Shown here one piece after another: positions 37,967 through 49,812 of a stretch of 64,000 nucleotides of DNA. The notes beneath the pieces were generated by a model. The model saw nothing but the letters and a program-made list of their open reading frames with translations, made no database searches and had not been told where the DNA came from. Numbering within the stretch: position 1 is the stretch's first letter; every line of letters begins with the position of its first letter. This DNA comes from Panorpa germanica. Lineage: Eukaryota > Arthropoda > Insecta > Mecoptera > Panorpidae. The translations under genes and the position numbers were made by a program. The DNA lies in assembly GCA_963678705.1 (NCBI GenBank), contig OY783222.1, forward strand, positions 1,302,001 through 1,366,000, written 5' to 3'.

Positions 37967-38819
37967 TATACAGTAGATTGCTGTAAAATCAAATATGTTA
38001 GATGAAACAATTATTTTGTTTTACCTAAATTGTCTACCTGAAACTAATTATTGCAACATCGTATCGACAAGACAACTGTCATGTCATGTCATAACTAAAT
38101 TAGACAAGTCAACACATTAAATAATCATTACGTCATCAGTCTGTCTGTAGATTCACTTCATGGAACATAAATCAAAACGAAAACAACAAAAAAAAGAAAT
38201 ACTTTGTTTAAAACTTTTTGAAAAGTTCGTAAAAGTTTTAGCGCTCTGTACCCCATACCCCATACCCCGTAGTTACAAGATAAGTTATTTCATAATCCAA
38301 ATAAAAATAATGAAACATCTTTTTCAAAATATATGCTTATGAGATTTTAATTTGTTTTAAAACGAGTACTAAATATACTTTTCTACGAGGATCAAAAATA
38401 TTATTGGTAGTTTTGTAGAGTAATTAAATTTACACGTATTAGACTTGATACTAATTACAAAAATAATATAAATATTATTTAGAATATAAATTAGCATATT
38501 AAATATAAAGATTAATTAAGAAAAGCCACAAAACATAAATGACAATAAATCAGTTGGAATAAACAAACTAACCACTATAACAATAATAAATTATTTTAGT
38601 TTCTCTACGTTTGAACTTTTGCTTCTGCTTCAGTTCTTTCAGCAACCAACTTCAGACTTTAGAAGACTTCATACTCATAGTTCAGACTTCTGCAATAACA
38701 ATAACGATACAGAACTTATAACGGAAAACTTTCTTATTATTACTGTTTCGTTCTTTTGCTATAGTTTTTTTTCTTTCCTGTTTTTATCATATCAAATCTA
38801 GACCAGAAGTTAAATGTGG
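37967..38819. other. No gene seen
   Basis: AT-rich; nothing recognisable beyond the ACCCCATACCCCATACCCC short repeat near 38250. Confidence 0.55.
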
Positions 38820-38857
<38 letters not shown>

Positions 38858-38858
38858 G
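38820..38858. repeat. (TA)n microsatellite, interrupted
   Basis: TA dinucleotides with one CA interruption, adjoining the dispersed repeat at 38862. Confidence 0.95.
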
Positions 38859-38861
38859 TAC

Positions 38862-39160
38862 ATGTAAAGAAATTATATTTCTTAAGTTGGTACAAAGCTC
38901 GTCGGTCAGTAAAACAGTTACCACATACTCATGGACTCCATAGATGATGTTGTAATGAATAACGGTTAACATAGTTGATATTTGGAACTGACAGAACTCG
39001 CTCTGTATATTGTTAAGTTATTATAAAATTAGATAAAAAGGAATTGACAATTTAAATGACTTTGATTTGATTTAAATTTTGATTTCAGAGCAACACATAG
39101 ATTTGATTAAAAAATTTCAATTCCTAATAAAGTTGGAGATATTGTCTTATATAAATATAG
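38862..39160 (+). repeat. Dispersed repeat, ~300 bp, copy 1
   Basis: Direct-orientation match to 47305-47687, beginning ATGTAAAGAAATTATATTTC and ending near GGAGATATTGTCTTATATAA. It is diverged but colinear. A TA microsatellite adjoins its left end. Identity unknown; no coding. Confidence 0.65.
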
Positions 39161-39400
39161 TAAATAATAAAACCTAACGTTAGGCAAAACGTATTTAACA
39201 TGAATTAACATGTTGTGTTTAGCGAAATTATTAAGCACTTATCAGAGGTTGTCGTTATTGTTATGTGGAGGATGTAAATTTATTGCAGACCTCCTACTAT
39301 CTAGTGTGCTACTAAAAATGCAGTGTAAAACAAATATCTAGTCGCGAATAAAAAATACCTAGGCCAGAGTCGCTGATACTACAAATTTAAAAAAGAAATA

Positions 39401-39600
39401 TATAGTCCAAATCACGATAGTTCGGCGGTGACTTATACTTAAAAGAGGTTATAAGAGCGGTATAATTCTATAATACGATAATGAACTTTATCTTATTCGT
39501 TTCTATATACATCATAGAAAAATAAGTGAGTCAGTGCATTTTAGTTATATCGGCAGTTTATACCCCACAACTTGTTTTAAGTCTCGTAATTTGAATTATA
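39401..39600 (+). mobile_element. TA-type MITE, copy 3
   Basis: The left terminus is almost identical to copy 1 (TCCAAATCACGATAGTTC). About 18 bases of the right inverted repeat, the CGCCGCCGAAC part, are deleted. TATA is present at both ends. Confidence 0.75.
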
Positions 39601-41943
39601 CATCTCCTAGAATAAGAATCATCTGTAATTGTACTTTTTTATCAATACATCGTGTAGTTTATTGCCATTGGCACAGCGCAGAGGCAATGTCAGTGGTTTC
39701 CATATTTAGCTGAAACATAATAGCATAAGTGAAGCACCTGTTTCTTCCTACTGCTGGTAACATATAGTATTATAGTTCCTTATTTTATATATAACTCCAA
39801 TAACATTCAGAGCCAGTAGTAGATGTGCTGTATTAGTCTAGTATAGCTCTGATATCGACCGTAGCTGTTTAGGTATTCAAGTAGCGACTCAACGCTATTG
39901 ATTGCATATACACCCCCCAAAATAAGAGGGGGTTGGGGCAAAAAGAGAACCCCAACAACACCCCTATAACAGAACACAGCAAACCTAATGTTAGTAGGAT
40001 CCAGCGATCCAAAAACCATACAGTCCACAATCTTAAAAAAATACTTATACACATATACTTGTATACGTATACCATGGGTGATGAGGAGGAGGAAGGGGGT
40101 GTAATGGAAGTCAATGCTAATTCCAGGCAATGTCTTCAGGATAAATTTATTGTCCGACTTTATACCAGAAACTAAATTGGTAAATCTTTTTGGAATGTTC
40201 AATTAACGGTTTGTTTGTTTTGTTTCTAAGATGAATTCAGTTTTATTGTTTTATTAAGGAGCTCGGAATCTTGGAGGCTGATTTAGTTCATTCATTTCTT
40301 TTATCTGGACTGGAAAACTAATTTTGTAAAATGATTTTATTATGTTCCGGTAAACTTTCATGTAAGAACACATTCTTCTGTATATTTCATAGCATTTTAT
40401 TTAAGAAACTTAACAACCATCTGTCATCACAAAAGTACATAAACTTTTATCCTTCAATAAAAGAATTAAAGTTTGTTGTTATTGACAATTTGGACAATGA
40501 AATTTACCAGCTATGTCTTCGGCGCTACTGTCGCAATTTCACCCACTTGTAGGAGGTCGTCAGTCATAGGACTGAGTATCGCAAACACTAAATTAATAAT
40601 CTGTTATAAATTTAAAACGAATCATATCCACATATGATCCTCAGCTATTTTATTATGTATTGAAACTAAATAATACATATGATACCACGACAATCTTTCA
40701 ACAAGAAATATGAAAGCAGTATATATTTTTTGTCATTTTTTCTATTGTTATTGAATAACAATGCATTATTGGTGCAAAAGCCAATGTATTTTATAAGTTG
40801 GTTTGATTTTAATATTTCTGGTTTCCCTAAAAATACAATACTGCGAACCATTAAAAATGTAATGCAATAGATCCAGCTGGGGTCCACCGATATCGATACC
40901 GACACTGGTGACATCTGGTGTTCTCGAGCTGTCAATTTAAATGCAGTAGTACCAATATTATCTATAAATAATAAGGCTTTGGGTATCAATTATTTAAACA
41001 AACATATAAAATTATACTATTACAAAAACATGGATTATTTTAATGAACTTTATAGTGGTATAATCATGTTTTACGTTTTTATAAAAAAATCTTAAGTATT
41101 CCTTTATATCAAGAAAAGTTAAATTAAGTAAAAGTTACTTAAGCAATACAAAATAAGATTGACATCTATAATTAATTAAATATTATTCAGAAACCAATGC
41201 GGTTAAATCCAAGAAAGGAAATTGAGAAAATTAATATTTCTTAATACTCGTACATTGGAGAACTTAAACATATTCAAAACCTATAAAAAGAAGGTGCACT
41301 CCTTCAAAGAACTGAAAAAATGTATCAAACAATAAGAAAACGAATAATAAATGGATTTTGTTGTTAAAATATGTCATCTCATTAAATATGCATACCAACT
41401 AAGCAGCACTAAAATTTAAAAACTATTTAATAAGTTTTAAAATTGTTATTAAATCACCCTTATAGTCCTCATATATTTGAAGTTTTATACAAGGAGGGTC
41501 TCTATGGGGGTTGGTTGGAATTTACTATTGGAGTGGGATTTTTATACCCTACGGGCAAGTTGTCAAAAAGCCTTCATTCCACACCGACACCTCCAATGTT
41601 AAAATAAGTCCAGTTATCCGCGGCTGGTTAACTCGCGATAGATTGAAGTGTGGTCTAAAATGAACGAATAAGAAGGGGAAATTAAGGGTGGAACTTGGAG
41701 TTGGGGTAGAGTACAGCCTAAGGGTGTTAGATTACGTTAGATTAGAAATACAATATGTAGGGTTGCAAGTACCGACGCGATCGTGAGGTCAAAAATAGAA
41801 ATAAATAGAATGTGAAATATTAAAAAAAAAAAAATAATATATATTATTTGTCTGCAGATTTTAAACGAAAGAAATATTTATTAGGCAGCAATGTAACCCA
41901 CTTATAGCAAACGCACAGCTAACAAATGAACTATATTGATTGC
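39601..41943. other. No gene seen
   Basis: Contains minus-strand frames of 131 codons (39807-40202) and 107 codons (40666-40989). Both overlap open frames on the other strand and show no motif, so they are treated as chance. A GATATCGATACCG-containing patch lies at 40887-40925. Confidence 0.5.
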
Positions 41944-42583
41944 AAATGAGCTTGTGTCCTCATTTTTAGTGGTCGATTTTTCAATTGTTGATTGATATTG
42001 ATGTTAATAAATGTGTATTGGCGTGTCTATTTTATTAAATATCTAAATGTAGACGGAGATATAGCAATTAAAAATTTGAATTGTAGTTTTAGCGCTAGAA
42101 ATGGTCGGTCATTTTTGTATGACGTGAAATGCATTTTAACGTCAGTTATTTGTTGAGTAGGTCAGTGCTGTGGTAATGTTTTGCAGCTGTTGGTAGTCAA
42201 ATAATCAAGTCAAATCAAAGAATAATAAGTTTTTATTTCATTTAACCCTGCTAAGGCAGACATAATATTGAAATTTGAATGTTCCTTGAAATAGCTGTAA
42301 ATAATATTTCATATTTTGATATATAAATACATATAGCAGAGATTTATGAGCTGTAAGGTTGGTAACCTTACACAAGGATTGTGATGTCACATGCACTTGG
42401 AATGTGTACAACGTTGAATCCCTTTAATAATTAAAGAGACAAAATTACTTTTTAATTGTTAATATCTCTTAACATATAAGGAGTTATTAAAAAATAATTG
42501 AACATTTGAGGTTCTAGTAACCCACTTTATCAATATATAGTACACTTTTATAGAAATTAAGACATAGGACACAAGCCCATTGA
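41944..42583 (-). mobile_element. ~640-bp non-autonomous DNA element, copy 1
   Basis: Read on the minus strand, it aligns along its whole length with 48932-49545. Its own ends are short inverted repeats around GCTTGTGTCCT (CAAATGAGCTTGTGTCC at left; the minus-strand read of the right end is CAATGGGCTTGTGTCC). No open frame is conserved between the copies. The superfamily is unknown. Confidence 0.7.
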
Positions 42584-43201
42584 GATGTGATTCAGTAAAA
42601 TCTCTCTCTACACATTCTACGTGTAATTTTACTTCAAAACAAATTTGTTTCATCAAAAAAAAAACAAATTCATTTCACATGTTTTATATTTTGATTTGCA
42701 ATTTGACACCCTGCTAGGCATTTCATTATTTATTTATAAATGTGAAATGTTACGTCCCTTTGATGATCCATATCTCATGAGATGATAACACATCCTAAAT
42801 AAAGTGCAGATTAACACACACACACATACATAGAAAGAAAGAGACACACGGTTACTATGTATGTGAGCAAACTGATACATATAAATTTACTCATACACTA
42901 GATTTTAAGATAAAACATATTACCAGGTCTACGAAACGCGTTAGAGTATTATTAAGTGCTGTACGTAAACATAAAAACATAGTCATATTAACCAGTGGCG
43001 TAGAACATAGTGGGAACCTCAAGAAAAAAAAGTAAATGCATTTGGATAAAATTTAATTTCAGTGGAGGCAAAAACAAAATACTTCTGGAACAATATATAA
43101 AAAAAAGTAGAAGGACCATACAGTATTTGTAGCATTGTATTTGTATTTGTATGTACAGTATGTGTATATAACAAAAGCAATTATATTTAAAAAATCGATG
43201 G
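42584..43201. other. No gene seen
   Basis: AT-rich spacer with a short CA run at 42815-42826. Confidence 0.6.
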
Positions 43202-43397
43202 TATAGTTCAAATTACGAGAGTTCGGCGGTGACTCATACTTAAAACAAGTTGTGTGGTATAAATTGCCGATATAACTAAAAAGTACTGAATCCCTTATTT
43301 TTCTGTAATGTGTATAAAAACAAATACCTTATTTATAACGCTCTTATAACCCCTTTTAAGTATAAGTCGCCGCCGAACTACCGTGATTTGGACTATA
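43202..43397 (-). mobile_element. TA-type MITE, copy 4, opposite orientation
   Basis: Both termini are present: GTTCAAATTACGAGAGTTC at left and GCCGCCGAACTACCGTGAT at right. The order of the two distinguishable termini is reversed relative to copies 1-3. The interior is slightly shorter. Confidence 0.75.
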
Positions 43398-43588
43398 CTA
43401 CATTTTTTAGGTTAGGATTTCCTTTTAAATATTTCCCTACGTCACTGGAATTGAAACATCAAGAGGAGTGGTCCATCTACTGTCATCTATCCCACAGAGA
43501 GATGGTGTCACAGATGACACATGCCGCTAATGAATAAGTGTGCAAATCCTATTTATCTGACAGATTGCTATCAAAATTATAAAATGTG

Positions 43589-43644
43589 CGTAGCTCGTAC
43601 GCTCGTAGGCTCGTAGGCTCGTTGGCTTGCAGGCTCGTAGCTTG
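43589..43644. repeat. 8-bp minisatellite
   Basis: About six or seven tandem copies of a GCTCGTAG-like octamer with point changes. Confidence 0.8.
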
Positions 43645-44040
43645 TCATTCAAGATGAGAGCATGGGTTAGATTAAAAATTATTGACATCCTATGAATATC
43701 ATATTCATCTTAAAGTTGATAGAGTCAATATCATTTACGAGATAATTATCTGGAATGATGGAAATATGGAGATGGAGGACTTTCGTGTCATATGCAACAA
43801 TGTAGCAGACGTCTGGATTAATTCATTTATAATGTCTAGATTATGGTAATCTCTATAATCGAAAAAGATTCATTTCTTGAAAGATTTCTAAATAAATTAG
43901 ATGTCTAATATCTTAATCAGGTTTCTACAATTTTTTATAGTAAAAATTTTTAATTTGGAATTGGAATTTAACTAGAAAATATAGCAATATTAATTTTCAA
44001 AAGTTATTTTTGCGGTTCCAACTCATTAAAAGTCAGAAGA
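43645..44040. other. No gene seen
   Basis: AT-rich spacer without structure. Confidence 0.6.
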
Positions 44041-44198
44041 AGAACTAATTGCAGCTTTAGATTTTGATTCGCGTTTATAGTTACTTACATAAAACGATTT
44101 AAACATAAAAAAACATGTTTTTTTGTGATAATATTAAACCTGCTGTATAATATCGCCATCTATATTTCGCGAGAAAAAATGGCCTTGTATCGTTTCAT
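44041..44198 (+). mobile_element. Half copy of the TTAA palindromic MITE
   Basis: Matches the centre and right arm of 50770-51090 (CTAATTGCAGCTTTAG, CGCGTTTATAGTTACTTACA, CTGCTGTATAATATCGCC, GGCCTTGTATCGTTTCA). The left arm is absent and the last few terminal bases are lost. Confidence 0.7.
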
Positions 44199-44386
44199 AA
44201 AAATAAATGATACAACACATTAAAAACTAGAGAATTGCAAGGCAATTGTACTGGTCAAGAATTTTGAATTTCTAAATTAATATACTAAATTTGCTTTATG
44301 AAATTGACTCATCCTAGTACGTCCAATAATTCTCTGCATCATCTCCGAATTGGACAGCGTTCGCACAAAGTCATATAATAATTTAC

Positions 44387-44687
44387 ATGTTTTTTATAGC
44401 TCCAGCTCGACATGACCATCTTTGACTCTGGAGTATCCAGCATCCCTCTAGGCTCCAGCTCTGGTGTAAGCTCACTACAACATTTCCGGAATACTCTTAG
44501 ATTCGATATGCTCCGGTTAACTACTGGCGAATCCTCCGAGAGGTCCTTGTCCGTGCTAGTTCACACCCGTCTCTCCTCCCCTGGCCTTCTTCTTGGCATC
44601 CTCGTGTTCCCTTTGAACTTCCAATGACTCCATCCTCCTTGTATCATTCGAAATCATCACCCTCATCCATAAATATTCATGGGCCAT
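44387..44687 (-). pseudogene. Unidentified protein-coding-like exon with one frameshift
   Basis: Not recognised as any family. On the minus strand an ATG at 44687-44685 opens 43 codons starting MAHEYLWMRVM and including MESLEVQREHEDAKKKARGG, then TAG at 44558-44556. Shifting by one base at that point opens a second frame from 44560 containing TDKDLSEDSPVVNRSISNLR and ELTPELEPRGMLDTPESKM, open until the TGA at 44341-44339. Both halves are rich in charged residues and look like one disordered or coiled protein broken by a single extra base. A possible splice donor (CAT|GTAAAT) follows at 44386. The block is clearly GC-richer than its surroundings. The opposite strand has an uninterrupted 71-codon frame (44412-44627), a competing explanation. 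It could be a real exon with an assembly error, or a pseudogene. Confidence 0.33.
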
Positions 44688-47304
44688 AAATTATTAACAT
44701 TACTTCACTTTATGCGATGTTACGCTTTGCGCTGAGTAGGCTGACTGCTTTGCTTTGGATGTTGTATCTGTACCAGTGCCATCTACACACCACCCTGTAC
44801 CCTGTATCATGTACTACCTACTACTACTACTATCCCAGATCATAAGCTTTCCTTTTTTTTATGCTAACATTTTATATTTTGTTAAGATTTTTATTTAATT
44901 TCGTGTTACAAATGGTAAGTATGAAATGTAACACACTTTAAAAATTAATGATGTGATTATTTTATATTACTTTAAATTTATTTCACTATATTTAAAGTTA
45001 ATGACTCGCGCCGTGAAGCATTTTATAATTAATTACTCGATTTTTAATACATTTTTTATTTATTTTGATGCAGAAATTTGAGCTTTAAAAAGAAAGAAAG
45101 AAATCTATAATACGTTATTAGGAAAATTTTAAAATAATTGTTTATTTGTAACTCCAGACTAGGGTAAACTTTCTGTACCGGGCCGTGGATAATATTGTTA
45201 CAATCACGGCTCGGCTCTGAGCACGATAACGACTGACCTTCTTATTACGTTTCACGCCAATCTCAATTGTATCTATTCATAGTTACGTGCGTTGAGAGGT
45301 GATAAACCATTGTTCCTTTAAATTCTCATGCCAAATTTAATTGTATCTAGTTACATAGTTACCTTCTAAACACTGCAAATTTTCAATTTTGAAATTGCAG
45401 TTTTCTTCAGGCAATGTCAACAGTTGCTACAAATTAAAGTTACTATCTATAATCGCATTCAAAATATGCTGGTAATATAATAGAGGCATAGATGCAGTAT
45501 TCAAAAAAAGTAACTATTATATTTTTTAAATCGGTACAAAATAGTAGATGTTTATCACTCATCTATTTCACTGAGTGTACTTGATTGTTAAATGTATAAA
45601 GATACATCGTTGGTTTCGGTGTGTCAAATGTTGTCAAATTCGCTACACCCTATTAATAGGGTGACAGGGGTATTTAACAATTTAACCCTTAAAATATCGC
45701 AGATTACGTTTCATCATTTAGTCAACTATAAAAGTGTTTTTTCTTCTTGATATTTGCAAACTTTGGTTTTATTATTTCTTTTAAAGTTGAAGAATTAGTT
45801 AAGATATAGTTATCTACAATTTGAAACTAAATTAACGCTGAAATTAGAGTTAAATTTTGACATCAGTACATTAATATCTAAGCCATAAATATAATAATTT
45901 CTAAATATGTAATTTTAAAATCTCAAATTAACATCCCGTATAAAATGAGAGGCATCACTTACTGATTCTATTAATTCCCAATTAACCTAACTTTATGAAA
46001 TGAACATTTTTGATTCTTAACAAACCCTGGAACATATTCAATAACGTACGCAGACAAACTGTTTTCCACGTAAAACCACAGTGCAGGATACCGATTCCCA
46101 GACAGCTCAGCTCAGAGATTGTCAATGGATTTTTTTGTTGATCCATCCAGTTTGATAGAGATCCACGCGCGCTGACATTTTCCCTCATACGTAATCCGAT
46201 TAAAAACTGAATGTATTCGCAGTATTCAATGCGTATTATTTTATTGTGCGCATGCGTATTGTGGATAATTCGTCACACAACATGATTTTATGCTTGGCGG
46301 TTAAAAATGACACCATCCTTTATATTCACCAACGCCGAGTCGAGTAAATCCACCCTGTACCGTCATGCTCGATGTCGGCATCCATTCGGAAGTGATCTTG
46401 TTAAAGGATCTACACTTTAAAGGATAAACAAGGACAATAAACAACATCATTAGATAGTGACATTTGGTGGAAGAAAGGATGTTTTAGTATGCACACGCAA
46501 TGGATTGATATATTAAAATGTTTACTGCAAAAAAAAATTAAACTTGCCCTCAGTGTATTGTAACTTTTGATCAGACTGCTAACTAAATGCAGACTGCAAA
46601 GTTCACTAACGTGAATTATTTATTTTGTTTATTGACTTTAAATCATACACAAACAACAAACGTCGCTTTGCGACAGTGTAAACATTAGTCTTAAAATATA
46701 AAGTACCTGAAATTAGTAGATTTAAACTTCTAGACAATTAAAAAAAAAGGTGACAACTTAAAAGGTAAAACTTCTTTGACATTCGTTTGTTTGTTCAACT
46801 TATTACAGAACATATTATATAAATTTATATTAAATTTTCGACGAACATTTTGATAGAGCAATAATGCAGCGTTCCGGTGTAAAAGTATACATTATAAAAA
46901 TGAACTAGCGGCAGTGGAACGGTGGTTATCAGATAGTGCATTAAGGAACATTAGAACGGTGACAGGGGTTTATGTGCACTAGGCATGCAGATGCACCTCC
47001 ACATGCAGTGCATGCAGTCAGCATCTAGCTACTGCAATACGTACCGTGTGGAGAACGAGGTAGATGTGGCGGAGGACACGATAGCCAAACAAGCAGGAGA
47101 ACCAGCAGTGTGGACAAACAAGGACTCTGCATTACAAGATCACTACGACTTGGGACTTGGGACTTGGGAAGAGACTAGAGGTCAGAGACGGCAGGAGAAT
47201 ACTTGTTAAAAAGGAAGATTCCTGACTGAGATTTACATGTTCATTCTGCGATACCATACTATAAGCCGAGTACAATCGTATGGAAAATTGAAATTGCTAA
47301 ATGG
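44688..47304. other. No gene seen
   Basis: AT-rich. A GC-richer frame of 74 codons at 46985-47209 begins in ATGCAG/CATGCA-type short repeats and has no domain. A short Helitron-like end at 46640 is listed separately. Confidence 0.5.
46640..46688 (+). mobile_element. Helitron-like 3' end, copy 3 (short)
   Basis: The hairpin GTCGC-TTT-GCGAC is followed by AGTGTAAACATTAG and T. It shares the hairpin-GTAAAC-YTAR layout with the copies at 12936 and 37966. Only about 45 bases are recognisable. Confidence 0.45.
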
Positions 47305-47687
47305 ATGTAAAGAAATTATATTTCTTTAGTTTGTACGAAGCTCTTCTGTCGGTAAAACAGTGACCATATTCTCATAGAGCCATAGATAACGTTGTAGGAA
47401 TAACTACCAACACTGTCGATATTTAAAATCGCCAGAACTCACTGTGCATATTGTTAGGTTATAATAAAATTAGATAAAAAGGAATTGACTATTTAAATAA
47501 TAAACTTTAAATGTTGTTGCTTTGATTTTCGGTAAGACAGTATGATTTAAGTTAAACAATGTAATTATTATAATGTGTATGTAAATTACTAAAATAAAAG
47601 TCTCTGATTTCAGAAGCAACACATAAGTTTGCTTAAAAATGTACAATTCCTAATAAAATTGGAGATACTGTCTTATGTGAATATAAT
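47305..47687 (+). repeat. Dispersed repeat, ~380 bp, copy 2
   Basis: The same repeat as 38862-39160 with about 90 extra bases in the middle (about 47500-47605). The TTGGAGATACTGTCTTATGT end is conserved. Confidence 0.65.
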
Positions 47688-48931
47688 ATTAATTTGGGAA
47701 TCCTGCGGAAAATTTACGAGCTATATCTTTTTAATAAACTATAACAATAACTTGTAAAATAGTTAAGGAAAAGTTAGAGTTGTTAGAAAACCAGAACTAC
47801 ACACATAGTTTACATATGACTGATTTATTCTCAAACATTAATGGTCCGAATTTGTATGCTGGGAATTTGTATGCTGGATGAATATGTCGTATAATTTCTT
47901 TAATTTTCAGTGTGATATAAAACCATTTTTATCCAAACTAAGCAATAATTGTAATTCCGATAATTTCTAAACATTGTAAAGTAATGAAATGCATTACTTA
48001 AGGCACTTAAGCTATCAGATTCAAGTCGACAGTCACAAGTTCCAATACCCATTTATATTTGTTGTTTTTTTTCTCTTAATTTTATTTTTGTACAATTTTC
48101 AAGCTCAATCTCTGCACACACTCACGAGAGTGTCGGGATAACATCTCTGTTCGCATGAATGCCACCACCCAGCTTATAACAAGAATTGTACACTCTAAAG
48201 AGATGTGATTGGAGACACTACATGCTCCTAGTATACACGGTTACATGGTAAGACATTAAAACAACTTCAAATTGACAACGACTGAGACAAAGAACATGCA
48301 AGACAAAACATCTTCCTTCCTTTTGTAAGAAGTTTATTACTTTTTAAAGAAGTTATTAATTGCCGTGACACTACTGAAAAATAAGGACAGCGCTTGAGCA
48401 GCACTAAATAAATATTTCAGATAGTTATTGTCACTGGAAATGAACAGAATAATTTCGATAAAAATAATGCTCACAGAGTTTGAGATCATATCGTCCTGCT
48501 GATGGATAATCGTTCCATTTTATTTTATTACACAAAATAATGCTTCATTTTCGTTCAACATATTTATATGAGGGTAGCTCTACCACCCCGCTTGTGCCAT
48601 GCAGATATTGCTGACGGAAATGAAATAACTTTTAATATCATTCTGTTTGTACGGTCGACCAGCGTTGAGTCCATGCCCGTGTCCGTGTCCACGTCCGAAG
48701 CGTTGTGAAGCGCTTGTACAAAATGAATTCAAACAACTGTAATGCGTTACAATTACAACGATTCACAAAAAAATAAAACTGTAAAACGTTTTATTTTGAC
48801 ATAAATGACGTTAAAAAAAAGTCTGTCATTTTGTTTTTGCAACGAATTGTTTAAACATCAACATGCGGTTAAATTACACCGTGTCCAGTACGTACACATA
48901 GTGACACAACCCTATTAAAAAGTTTTTTATT
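47688..48931. other. No gene seen
   Basis: AT-rich; a patch at 48650-48715 has GTCCATGCCCGTGTCCGTGT-type short repeats. Confidence 0.55.
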
Positions 48932-49545
48932 CAATGGGCTTTTGTCCTATGTCTTAATTTCTATAAAAGTGTACTATATATTGATAAAGAGGGTTACTAG
49001 AACCTCAAATTATTTTTTATTATTTCCTTATATGTTAAGAGATTTTAACAATTAAAAAAGTCATTTTGTATCTTTAATTATTAAAGGGATTGAACGTTGT
49101 ACACATTCCAAATGCATGTGACATCATAACCGCTGCCAACCTTACAGCTCATAAATCTCTGCTATATGTATTTATATATCAAAATATCGAATATTATTTA
49201 CAGCTATTTCAAGGAACAATAAAATTTCAATATTATGTCTGCCGTAACAGAGTTAAATAAAACAAAAACTTATTATTCTTTGACTTGACTTGATTATTTC
49301 GACTACCAACAGCTATAAAACATTACCACAGCACTAACCTACTCAACAAATAACTGACGTTAAAATGTGTTTCACGTCATACAAATATGGCCGACCATTT
49401 CTAGCGCTAAAACTACAATTCAAATTTTTAATTGTTATATCTCCGTCTACATTTAGATATTTAATAAAATAGACACGCCAATACACATTTAACATAAATA
49501 ATTGAAAAATCGACCACTAAAAAATGAGGACAAATTCATATTTGT
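48932..49545 (+). mobile_element. ~615-bp non-autonomous DNA element, copy 2
   Basis: Inverted partner of 41944-42583. Shared phrases include CAGCTCATAAATCTCTGCTA, AGCGCTAAAACTACAATTC and ATCTCCGTCTACATTTAGA. Differences are scattered point changes and small indels, so both copies are old. No open frame is shared, so there is no product. Confidence 0.7.
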
Positions 49546-49744
49546 TAAACACTAATTACTTCACGTATTAAAATCTCATTAGTTTCTTAACTAATGAACT
49601 TGGCTTTAGTTTTTTATTAATTAACAAAACATTGAATTAAACTAAGCAGATATTTTTATTTTACCAAGATTATAAATCCTTGTCCTTGCAAAGGTCATGA
49701 AGAAGAATACACAGTCTTAAGAATACCTCGATTTATCTAAATCT

Positions 49745-49750
<6 letters not shown>

Positions 49751-49809
<59 letters not shown>
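49751..49809. repeat. (TA)n microsatellite
   Basis: About 59 bases of uninterrupted TA dinucleotides, with a short CA start. Confidence 0.97.

Positions 49810-49812
<3 letters not shown>

Noticed and set aside
39807..40202. 131-codon minus-strand frame, one of the longest outside the LINE
   Set aside because: It overlaps other open frames on both strands, has no recognisable motif or GC shift of its own beyond a short patch, and no splice or start context worth claiming.
40666..40989. 107-codon minus-strand frame
   Set aside because: Composition looks like translated AT-rich DNA; an overlapping plus-strand frame is equally open.
44412..44627. 71-codon plus-strand frame as a gene
   Set aside because: It is antisense to the more protein-like minus-strand reading. 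Kept only as a competing explanation for the candidate exon.
49740..49812. Origin of replication or cruciform-forming site
   Set aside because: A plain TA microsatellite explains it.
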